DNA from: Spiroplasma endosymbiont of Dioctria linearis
GTDB taxonomy: Bacteria; Bacillota_I; Bacilli_A; Mycoplasmatales; Mycoplasmataceae
Reading direction: 5' to 3'
Assembly: GCF_964030865.1 (NCBI RefSeq)
Contig: NZ_OZ034984.1
Span: forward strand, 434,001-498,000
DNA: 64,000 nt
This document shows positions 20,692 to 29,334 of the stretch, piece after piece. Made by a program: the position numbers and the translations under genes. The number at the start of each line of letters is the position of its first letter. Position 1 is the stretch's first letter. The notes beneath the pieces were generated by a model. It was not told the origin of the DNA. It ran no database searches and saw only the letters and a program-made list of their open reading frames with translations.

Positions 20692-21375
20692 TTAAACAGC
20701 AATAATCTGCTTTAATATTTCATTTACTAAATGATTTAATGATTGAAATATTATTTTTACTTCATTTGTATGAGCTAAAAACTGCTGTTTTTCACTTTCT
20801 AAACCAACTACTTCTAAACTAGAATAAATATTTTTTGTATCTTGTAAGAATAAAACCAATTTTTCGCAATTTTGTAATTTTTCTTGAAAATTATTTGAGT
20901 TATTAATATTTTTAATTAGCAAACAAATATCTTGTGCAAATTTTTTATTTCAGTTATCAATATTAAACTCTTCAATAATTTCTTGATAACTTTTATTATA
21001 AAGATCTATTTGATCATTAAAAAATTTACTAATATAATTTAAAAAAAATTCACCAGGATCTTTTTCTTCTATTTTTTCAAAATTATTACAATAGTTTCTT
21101 CACTCTAATTCAGTTTTATAAAAGTAGTGATATCTTTGCAAAATTAAAGTTAGCATCAAACTTAATTCAATTGGTTCATTATTAATGTTTTTTTCAAAAA
21201 AATTATTAATTCCTTCAAATAAAGTTTTACATTCATCTGTTTGACCTAAAAAAATGAGTTCATTTTTTTGTTCTTTATTTAAATTAAATTCTTTCTTATT
21301 TAAAAGACCATATAAATCCTTTTTATATAAACTAAAAATAATATTTTTTAAATTTATTTTATCATTTAATTTCAT
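20692..21375 (-). CDS. Hypothetical protein, 227 aa, helical
   Basis: Unrecognised. The protein is soluble, with no signal or membrane segment, and has alternating charged and hydrophobic positions throughout, suggesting an all-helical fold. Two TGA codons are needed as Trp. It is divergent from plsY and precedes the 103 aa membrane protein by 11 bp. I could not link it to a known family. Confidence 0.65.
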
Positions 21376-21510
21376 TCTTAATAAACCCTCCTATTTTAGA
21401 AAATAATTTTTAGGACTATTTTATTATTCTAAACTATTTTATTGCATATTACTATAAGTTTATAGTAAGATAAATTATGATTATTAGATATTTTACAAGG
21501 AGCATGGAAC

Positions 21511-22383
21511 ATGACTTTAGGAATTATTTTAGGAACTTTTATAACTTCCATTTTCGCATATCTCTTAGGAAGTTTTTCTTTTTCAATTGCTATTGTAAAA
21601 TGAAAAACCAATAAGGATGTTAGAGAACAAGGAAGCAAAAATGCAGGTGCAACTAACGCAAGTCGTATGATTGGTAAAAAATGAGGTGTTGTAATTATGC
21701 TACTAGACTCCTTTAAAATATTTTTAGCAGTCCTTCTTGCATTTTTAATTAGCTTAATACCAACTGGTACAACTGAAATTTTTAAAAATACAATTTTAAT
21801 TATTCCAGGTTTCTTTGCTTTAGTTGGGCATTGTTGACCAGTTTACTACAAATTCAAAGGTGGTAAAGCTGTAAGTTGCTTTTTAGGTTTAATGTTAGTT
21901 GCTAATTTTCTTGTAGGTTTAATATTCTTTACAATATGATTAATTTTAGTATTAGTTTCAAAAAAAGTAAGTATTGGTTCTATTTTTGCAACAATTTTAG
22001 CTGCAGCATTAATGTGAATTCCTCAACTTTCTGGATTAAATTATTTTTCAATTAATGGTAATGACTTTGAAAATGCATTTCCATTTGTTTGATATAATAG
22101 ATTTCACTTAGTTAATGGCTCACCAATGGATAGTTTCTTAGTAATAAACTTAGTTGTAACTTTTGCAGCGCTTATTCTATTGGCAAGACATTATCAAAAT
22201 ATTATTAGACTAATTAAAGGTACTGAGCCTGCATTTTTGGGAAAAAAGAAAATTAAGTCAAATAAAAATGGCATTGAAGTAAATGAATTAGATAAAAAGA
22301 ATGAAAATACAAAAAAAATTATTATAAATGAATCTAATTCCAAGGAAAAAAAACAGATTAAAAATTCAAAAAATAAAAAATAA
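21511..22383 (+). CDS. plsY: Acyl-phosphate:glycerol-3-phosphate acyltransferase PlsY
   Basis: A 290 aa integral membrane enzyme that starts phospholipid synthesis by acylating glycerol-3-phosphate. Motifs: EQGSKNAGATNASR (motif 1, residues ~46-59), the loop VGHCWPVYYKFKGGK (motif 2), and later AFPF/RHYQNIIRL (motif 3 region). About six membrane segments. The C-terminus carries an unusual ~70 residue Lys/Asn/Glu-rich extension not found in typical ~200 aa PlsY. The start is set by AAGGAG 8-9 bases before the ATG. A strong terminator follows. Confidence 0.95.
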
Positions 22384-22430
22384 AAAATGTACTTAATGAT
22401 AATTTAATTATCATAGCTGTACATTTTTTT
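22382..22430 (+). terminator. Terminator after plsY
   Basis: An 11-bp outer stem (22382-22392 with 22419-22429) around an inner inverted repeat, followed by T's. The stem begins inside the plsY stop codon. Confidence 0.85.
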
Positions 22431-22441
22431 ATTAATAAAAA

Positions 22442-23119
22442 CTATTTTGATATATATTTTCTTAAAAGTTTGGCATCTTTATCTTCTAAAATATTATTTA
22501 TTTTAAAACCATAATCATAATGACCAGTAAAAACTTTAAAATCTTTATTAAAATTACTTATTAATCAGTTAAAAGTCTCTAAAATTAACTTTTCATTTTC
22601 ATTATTTAGTTGCAATAATCCATCAACTAAATAAGTTTCATCTTTAAGAATGAAATCACCTGTAAATAATAATTTTTCTTGTGGTACTGAAATAATTAAA
22701 GAACCTTCTGTATGACAATTCTTTTTAAATATTTCAATATCATATCCATTTAAATTAACTTTTCCATCTTGTGATATTACTTTTAAATTTTTTATAGGTT
22801 CTAATATACATTTATTAACACCTTCAAAATAATTACTCATATTTTTTATTGGGTCAAAAAGATTTAATAGATCCTCTTTTCCAATAAAAACATTAGGATT
22901 ATTTTGACTTTTTGAGATTTCATTTATTCCATAAAAATGGGGAAAATGACCATGTGTTATAAAAATATCTGTTATTTGAATATTATTGTTATCCACAAAT
23001 TTTATTATATCTTTATAAGATTCATACGCTGTATCAAATAATACACCCTTTTTTTCTTCATTGTGTAATAAAAATGCATTTACCCTTTTAAATTTTTTAC
23101 AAGTAAAAACTTGTATCAT
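22442..23119 (-). CDS. Metallo-beta-lactamase-fold hydrolase with altered zinc motif
   Basis: A 225 aa protein with the MBL fold: strand-loop IFITHGHFPHFYG near residues 52-64, CHTEGSLIIS with the third-site His, LLFTGDFIL with the bridging Asp, and TGHYDYG with the last His. In the HxHxDH motif the Asp is replaced by Pro (H56-G-H58-F-P60-H61), so the second zinc would lack a ligand. The family resembles glyoxalase II-type thioesterases. The substrate cannot be told. It stands alone with plsY convergent upstream on the other strand. Confidence 0.8.
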
Positions 23120-23209
23120 TTTTTGTCCACCGTTCTAATATTTTATAATTGATATTCTGTACTTCATACGGAATTAAATTCCTAATTAATTATATAATAT
23201 TTTTTTAGT

Positions 23210-23253
23210 AAAAAAAAAAAAAAAATGTTTATTAAAAAACACTTTTAATAAAC
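23210..23253 (-). terminator. Terminator of the transketolase/UPF0154 operon with 16-base T tail
   Basis: An 11-bp perfect stem (23227-23237 with 23243-23253), followed on the minus strand by a base and then 16 T's (A16 at 23210-23225). Confidence 0.9.
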
Positions 23254-23256
23254 TTT

Positions 23257-23481
23257 CTACTTTCCTCTTTTAACAGCATTCATAGTTTTTTTAATATCAC
23301 TTTCAGTTGGTTTTCTTCCCATACTTCTGTACATAGCTCTAATTTGATTTTCATTAATTGGTGGATTTTCTCTTAATTGTTTTTGAATAACTTTTCTTGT
23401 TATTATAAAACCAATTATTCCCCCAACAATAGCAGTAGCTATTGCTATTAATAATGCACCTCATCATACTATAGTTCCCAT
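23257..23481 (-). CDS. UPF0154 family small membrane protein (YneF-like)
   Basis: A 74 aa protein. The N-terminal hydrophobic segment (ALLIAIATAIVGGIIGFIIT) leads into the family motif VIQKQLRENPPINENQIRAM, then MGRKPTESDIKK. The motif order and length match UPF0154. Function unknown. It follows tkt by 56 bp on the same strand and ends at a shared terminator. Confidence 0.9.
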
Positions 23482-23537
23482 TATATTTAAATCCTCCTTG
23501 ATTAATAATTCTTTTTTAATATTAACATAATTTTTAA

Positions 23538-25505
23538 TTATTTTAAGATAGTTAATATGTCTTTTGCTATATCTTGGCTAGTAAATTTAATTTCTTTAAT
23601 AACATCATTGAATGGTGCAGAATAACCAAATGTATCGATTCCATAAGCTTTACCATTATCACCTAAAAATTTATGTCAACCAAAAGTTGTTGAAAGTTCA
23701 ATTGAAAATCTTTGAGTACTTCTATTAATAATAGTATCTTGGTATTTTTTTGATTGTTTAATAAACTCATTCATATTTGGCATTGACACAACATTTACTT
23801 TATGACCCTTAGTTTCTAAAATTGATTTTACATCCATTGCTAAAGCAACTTCACTTCCTGATGCAATTAAAGTAACATTTGCATTTTTTGTTTCGCTTAA
23901 AATATAAGCACCTTTTTTTACATCTTCAATAATATTTTTATTATGATCTAATTCTTTTAAATTTTGTCTGGTGGCAACAATCACACTTGGAATATTTTTA
24001 TTATTCAAAGCACTATAATAACTTGCAATAGTTTCTGCCATATCGCATGGTCTATATAAACTTAAATTAGGAATACTTCTTAACATTGCCAATTGTTCAA
24101 TTGGTTGATGGGTTGGCCCATCTTCTCCAACTGCCACAGAGTCATGAGTGAAAATACTTAAAGTTTGAACTTTCATAATTGCGCTCATTCTTAAAGCAGG
24201 TTTTAAATAATCTGCAAAAACAAAAAACCCTGAAGCTACTGGCAATAGACCACCATGAAGTGCAATACCATTATTAATTGCACACATGGCAAATTCTCTT
24301 ACTCCATACATAATATTTCTTGCACTTAGATTATTAAAATCATAGTTTCCATCAGCACCCTTTATTTTAGTTGATTCACATAAATCAGCACTTCCCCCAA
24401 TAATTGAGGTAATATTTTTGCTTAAATAGTTAAATACTTCTCCAGAACTTACTCTTGTTGCTTGTTCTACATTTTTATTTAATGCTTGCAACTCTTTTAA
24501 ATCAATATTTCACTCTTTATTAATAGAGTTAATAAGTTCTTGTGCTAATTTTGGGTTTTTTGCTTGATATTTTGCAAATTTTGAACTCCACTCTTGTTCA
24601 CTCTTAACTCCCCTACTTAATACATTTTCTTTTCAAAAGTTATAAACTTCTTGGGGGACCTTAAATTCTTCTTCTTTTCAATTAAAATAGCTTTTAACTG
24701 TTTCGATATCAGTTCCCAATGGTGCTCCATGAACCTTAGTAGTTCCTTGATTGGTTGCTCCAATTCCAATAATTGTTTTAACTTCAATATATGTTGGTTT
24801 ATCACTTTGTTGTGCTATTAAAATAGCCTTTTCAATTTCTTTTAGATCCTCACCATTTTTAACATGTAATGTATTTCATCCAGCTGCTTTAAACTTAAGA
24901 CTAATATCTTCACTTTGAGCTAATTCAACTGGAGCATCTAATTGAATGTCATTTGAATCATGTAAGACAATTAACTTATTTAATTTATATCTTCCTGCAA
25001 AACTTATTGCTTCATGACACACACCTTCTTGTAAATCACCATCACCACATAAAACATAAGTAAAATGATTAACAATATCAAAATCTTTTGTATTATACTT
25101 TCCTGCTAAATGACTCTCTGCTAATGCCATCCCCACTCCCATAGCAAAACCTTGCCCTAATGGTCCAGTTGTTGCTTCAACTCCTTGAGTATGACCAAAT
25201 TCAGGGTGACCTGGTGTTTTTGAATTTAATTGACGGAATTTTTTCATATCCTCTATTGATAAATCAAATCCTGATAAATGTAGTGCACTGTAAAGTAATG
25301 CACTCCCATGACCTGCACTTAAAACAAATCTATCTCTATTAAATCAAGATGGATTTTTAGGATTTAAATTCATAAGTTTTGTAAACAAAGTAAATACTAT
25401 TGGACTTGCTCCTAAAACTATTCCGGGGTGACCTGAATTTGCTTTATTAACAGCTTCTATCCCTAAAATTCTTAGAGCATTTAGATTTTTATTGTCTTTA
25501 TTCAT
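23538..25505 (-). CDS. tkt: Transketolase
   Basis: A 655 aa TPP-dependent enzyme of the pentose phosphate pathway, normal length. Visible motifs: [44 protein letters not shown], the TPP motif [16 protein letters not shown], the pyrimidine-domain [20 protein letters not shown], and the C-terminal [12 protein letters not shown]. Trp residues are encoded by TGA. It would exchange two-carbon units between sugar phosphates, linking glycolysis to ribose-5-P. Its start is preceded by AAAAGAA only, a modest site. Confidence 0.95.
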
Positions 25506-25599
25506 ATTTCTTTTGAACCTCACTTTTATTCAAAATAATTATATCTCTAAAATTAAAAAAAATATAATTTGTATCAAGATATGTTTTAAATTTTTGATT

Positions 25600-25634
25600 A
25601 AAAAAAAAAAAAAAAATCCAATAAATGGATTTTT
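25600..25634 (-). terminator. Terminator after the spiralin gene with 17-base T tail
   Basis: A 9-bp stem (25612-25620 with 25626-25634) with five-base loop, followed on the minus strand by up to 17 T's (A17 at 25600-25616). It lies about 70 bp past the spiralin stop, and also just past the tkt start on the other side. Confidence 0.85.
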
Positions 25635-25703
25635 AAATAATTTTGTGGATAAATTATTTTTTACAATATGTTTAAATTTTCTTGTATTTTTTCTAATTAT
25701 AAA

Positions 25704-26330
25704 TTATTCTGCAGCAGCAGTTACTGTAATTACTATTGAACCAGTTAATAAAGTTGAAGCATCTACTGCAGTTACTGTAAATGTGTCTCCCTCATTTAAT
25801 GCATCAGCATCAGCAGCTTTTGCTTTATATGTAATTGTGTAATCTGTATCTAATACTGCCCCTTTAGCTAGTTCTACTATTGCAGCACTAATTGCTTTTT
25901 CAGCATCTTCTTTATTTGAAGTTGTTGTAATTTCAACTTTTAAATCTTTTAAATCTTTTTTGCTAACTTCAGGTGTTGAATTACCAACTTTAATAGTTTT
26001 TGTACCAGTTAATAATTTTGAATCTTTTGTTGCTGCAACTGTTATTTCAGTTCCATCAGCTAAAGCTTCTTCAGTTTCACCCTCATCAGCTTTTGTTGCT
26101 GCTTTTACGCTAATTGTGTAATCTGTAGTTTCCTTAGCATCTTTTACTTTAGCAGTAACTTGTTTTGCAATTGATTCTTTTGCTTCTTTTTCTGTTAATC
26201 CTGAAGCAACAGTTAATTCCATTTTTGATAAATCAGTTTTAGTTACTTCTTTATCTCCACATGCAACAACAGTTGCACTTGTTGTAGCAACTAAACCAGC
26301 TGCTCCTAATAATCCTAATAATTTTTTCAT
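25704..26330 (-). CDS. Spiralin-type surface lipoprotein
   Basis: A 208 aa lipoprotein. The signal MKKLLGLLGAAGLVATTSAT then VVAC gives lipidation at Cys24. The mature part is Ala/Thr/Lys/Glu-rich, unlike the Asn/Ile-rich proteins around it. It consists of two related ~85 residue repeats, each starting KxDLxxM/LxV, with a DYTISVKA / DYTITYKA strand and ending in LLTGTKTIKV / LLTGSIVITV. This layout, composition and signal match spiralins, the dominant surface proteins of Spiroplasma. A TATAAT box sits 39 bp before the ATG. A strong terminator follows. It likely is highly expressed; that is inferred from the promoter and terminator. Confidence 0.88.
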   Translation of the reverse strand: MKKLLGLLGAAGLVATTSATVVACGDKEVTKTDLSKMELTVASGLTEKEAKESIAKQVTAKVKDAKETTDYTISVKAATKADEGETEEALADGTEITVAATKDSKLLTGTKTIKVGNSTPEVSKKDLKDLKVEITTTSNKEDAEKAISAAIVELAKGAVLDTDYTITYKAKAADADALNEGDTFTVTAVDASTLLTGSIVITVTAAAE

Positions 26331-26368
26331 TTTTTATTCCCTTTCGTAGCCAATTAAGGCTTAACTAT

Positions 26369-26374
26369 ATTATA
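26369..26374 (-). promoter_or_regulatory. -10 box of the spiralin gene
   Basis: TATAAT on the minus strand, followed about 32 bp later by an AAAGGGA ribosome-binding site and the ATG. No convincing -35 at the standard distance was seen in this AT-rich stretch. Confidence 0.6.
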
Positions 26375-26423
26375 TAAAAATATTTTAATAAATAAAAATA
26401 ATTTTACAATTTTTTTTATCAAA

Positions 26424-26448
26424 GAAAAAAAATAGCTATAAAATAGCC
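26424..26448 (-). terminator. Weak terminator after the DUF896 gene
   Basis: On the minus strand GGCTAT-TTT-ATAGCT forms a six-pair stem (one G-U) followed by eight T's. A second, imperfect hairpin lies just upstream (26463-26495). Confidence 0.6.
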
Positions 26449-26499
26449 TTTATTTGCTTATAAAAGAGCTTTAAAAGAGAGAAAAAGCTTCTTTTAATA

Positions 26500-26712
26500 C
26501 TAACTACTATGGTTACTTTTTTTCTTTACTATATCGCCATTTTCATCAATAATTGTTACATTTTCTAGCTGTTGTTCAAGTCCCTTTCGAAAAATAGTAA
26601 TATATTTTTTTCTTAACTGATCACGTTCTTTTAACTCTACTGCTGTCAATTCTCTTTCTTTTGAGATTTTAGCAAGTTCATTAATTCGTTTTAACAGACT
26701 TTCCATTTCCAT
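26500..26712 (-). CDS. DUF896 (YnzC-like) protein
   Basis: A 70 aa protein with the family core LLKRINELAKISKERELTAV, the ELKERDQLRKKYITIFR helix and a QLENVTIID end. I chose the ATG at 26712 because GGAGGT lies exactly 7 bases before it; a longer frame back to 26763 would run through a hairpin and has no family support. DUF896 proteins are small helical hairpins of unknown role. The terminator-like hairpin just upstream separates it from the ROK gene. Confidence 0.88.
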   Translation of the reverse strand: MEMESLLKRINELAKISKERELTAVELKERDQLRKKYITIFRKGLEQQLENVTIIDENGDIVKKKSNHSS

Positions 26713-26730
26713 AAAAAAACCTCCATAAAA

Positions 26731-26764
26731 AAATGATTGAAAATTAGAATATTTTTCAATCATT
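26731..26764 (-). terminator. Hairpin with T run at the ROK/DUF896 junction (terminator or attenuator)
   Basis: A 13-bp perfect stem (26731-26743 with 26752-26764). On the minus strand seven T's follow, then immediately the DUF896 ribosome-binding site. The hairpin includes the ROK stop codon, so ribosomes finishing ROK would disrupt it. It could lower DUF896 expression depending on ROK translation. Confidence 0.75.
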
Positions 26765-27706
26765 TAATGCATAATAAGCGCTTCCAATCATTGCAGAATC
26801 ATTTCCTAATTGTGCATTCTCAATTGTTAATTCTTCGGCAAACATTTCAATAATGTATTTTTTAATATTTTTCTTAATAATTTTTATTATATGATCATCT
26901 AATTGTGTTAGACCACCCGCCAATATAATAGCTTCTGGATCTAATGCATTTATCATTGCTGCCATATGCATAACAAGTGGCTCAACAGCTTCTTGTAAAA
27001 GTAAAATCACTTCAATTGGATCTTCATTATTTTCAAAAACTTCAACAATTTCTTTAAAAGTTATTGTTTCAATATTATTAAAATAACTTGATGCTGGATG
27101 ATTTCTTTTTGATTTTAAACTTGTTTTAAAATGATTAACAATTCCTGATGTTGAAGACATTGGTTCAATACATCCTTTTAAGCCACAAACACAGTCATAC
27201 TTAGTTTGAAAGATTCCTCCTCCATGACCAAATTCTCCTGCAAATCCTCTAGACCCAGGTGACAACTTTCCTTCTGTTATAACAGCTCCACCAATTCCAC
27301 TATCAATATAATAAAAAATGATTGAATCATATTGTTTTGCAACACCAGTTCAAAATTCACCTAATGCACTTGCATTAGCGTCATTTATTACAAAAATTTG
27401 TTTTTTAAATAAATCTTCTGCTTCTTCTTTTATATTATAATTTGTCAACTCAAGATTTGCTGAATATCTAATTATCCCAAGCATATGATCAACATAACCT
27501 GGAATTGCAATACCTACTTTATCAATATCATCATCATAACTAATACCAATGGTTTCTAAACCATCAATAATCTTTTCATATAAATTGGGAATAATTCTAT
27601 CTTTTTCATGATCAACTGAGAATTGTGCTTGTAAATCACCATATTGATTAACTAAACCTACTTTTGATGCTGAAATTCCAACTTCAATAACTAAAATTAA
27701 TTTCAT
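26756..27706 (-). CDS. ROK-family sugar kinase (glucokinase-like)
   Basis: A 316 aa protein. The ROK signature is intact: FAGEFGHGGG, then CVCGLKGCIEPMSS with the zinc-binding His/Cys set. Active-site Asp is in FVINDANASALGEF, and the C-terminal GNDSAMIGSAYYAL is typical. The first phosphate loop, usually DIGGTK, reads VIEVGISASKV, with Glu in place of the Asp and Ser-Ala after. It would phosphorylate glucose or another hexose such as N-acetylmannosamine; I cannot tell which. GGGGAGG precedes the ATG, with a TATATT -10-like box upstream. Sits near the GH85 operon. Confidence 0.88.
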
Positions 27707-27786
27707 TATTTTTGTGGCCTCCCCAAACTTATTTAATATAAATATATCATTTTTTTACCTGATTAAAAGCATATTTTACAAAAATG

Positions 27787-28638
27787 TTATTTTTTATTAT
27801 TTCAACTAAATGAGAAATATGCTCCAGTTAATAAAACTAATGTATACATCATTCCAGTAAAACTAACTAAAGTTAAATTATAATTAAAACTAACTATTTT
27901 TCTATCACTATTTTCAATTATTCAGCTTAAATTTTTAGCAGATGAACTTATTAATCCAATTCACACTGAGTGTTTTTGAGGAAATAAATAACTAAAAATA
28001 ACGACTCCCTTATTTATAGCCATTAAATCAATTGGTAATAAATTATCTGAAAAAACAATGCACAAAATAATAATAATTATTGTTAAACTTTGTGATAATG
28101 CAACACTTTTAATTAGACCACTTATTATTGTTCCAATCGCAATTGAAATTAAAATATTTAAACTAATTGCAAATAAAATACCTAATCACTCACTGAAACT
28201 AATTAAGCCAAAAGAAGAGGCAATACTTTCATCTACTGGCTTAACATATAAAAGTCCTAATATTTCAATAGTAAAAAAACCAACTATAAATGCTACAATT
28301 CCTGCTAAAAAATTAAAAGCTCAAATACTTAATAAAAACTCCATTTTAGATATTCCAGCACTATGTACTCGCTTCAAAAATACTGAGTTTTTTCACTCGG
28401 AAATAGAAATATTTACTAAAAATACGATTGAATATGTTGGAATCATCATAAATAAGAATAATTTTGTTGGTTTATAATTAGCATTCATACCTCCTGTAAA
28501 TCATGTAAAGACACATAAAAAGAATATTGGTATGAAAAATAAATAAACATAAGTTCTGAAATTTTTTAAAATTGAGCTTGATACTAAAAGAAAATTGTTA
28601 AAAAAGTTTTTATTAAATTTTATAAATTTAATATTCAT
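27787..28638 (-). CDS. ABC-2-type transporter permease
   Basis: A 283 aa protein with about six membrane segments (for example VYLFFIPIFFLCVFTW, FLFMMIPTYSIVFLV, FLAGIVAFIVGFF, ILFAISLNILISIAIG). The layout resembles ABC-2 exporter permeases. Its ATG overlaps the ATPase stop by 11 bp, so the two form one transporter. Several Trp are TGA. It is the last gene of the GH85-ATPase-permease operon. The substrate is unknown; export of a lipid, peptide or glycan is possible. Confidence 0.85.
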
Positions 28639-29332
28639 TTATTTCAAACTCTTTTTTATAATATTCAATTAACATTTTTCTTATACTTCCATATTTTTTT
28701 ACAATATTTTTGGTTCTATCATCTAAATAAACTTCACCATTTTTCAAAATTATTACTCGATCGCATAGTTCTTCAACTTCTTCTGGATTATGAGAAATTA
28801 ATACAATTGTTTTTCCTTCGCTTTTTAAATTTCTAAAAAAATCCATTAGCTTTAATTGCATTTTCAAATCCAAACCAGAAATCATTTCATCTAAAAAAAT
28901 AAATTGTGGATTATTTATAACAGCTAAAAATGCATTAACTCTTTGTTTTTGTCCCCCACTCAAATTATTTAAATCTTTTTTTAATAGTTTTTCTATTTCA
29001 AATATTTTAATTAATTCCTTTGTTTTTTCATCTATTTCTTTAAACCAATTTTGTTTAAAGAACTTAACCAATATTTTAGAATTAACTCCCATAGGTCACA
29101 TTCCCTCTTGAAATTGAATTCCAACTTTTTTATAAATATTTTTTTCTCCATCAATTAGTATTTCTCCACTACTTGGTTTTATTTGACCAACAATTAATTC
29201 CATTAATGTTGTTTTTCCTGCTCCATTGGAACCTAAAATTCCCAGGCACTCTCCATTTTTAATTTCAAGATTTATATCTTTAATAACTTTATATTTTCCA
29301 AAGCTCTTTGATAAATTTTTTATTTCTAGCAT
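28628..29332 (-). CDS. ABC transporter ATP-binding protein
   Basis: A 234 aa ATPase. Walker A GILGSNGAGKTTL (residues ~33-45), Q-loop in KVGIQFQEGMWP, signature NLSGGQKQRVNAFLAV, Walker B FIFLDEMISGLD, and H-loop VLISHNPEEVEEL are all complete. It starts 2 bp after the GH85 stop and overlaps the permease start by 11 bp. The transporter would be an exporter of the ABC-2 class. Its co-operon with a surface endoglycosidase is unusual. Confidence 0.95.
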
Positions 29333-29334
29333 TA

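Noticed and set aside
26713-26763. Longer N-terminus for the DUF896 protein
   Set aside because: It would translate through a terminator-like hairpin and is not part of the family.
28058-28477. Plus-strand open frame of 139 codons
   Set aside because: It is the antisense of the ABC-2 permease, which has the right membrane pattern, coupling and TGA-Trp use.
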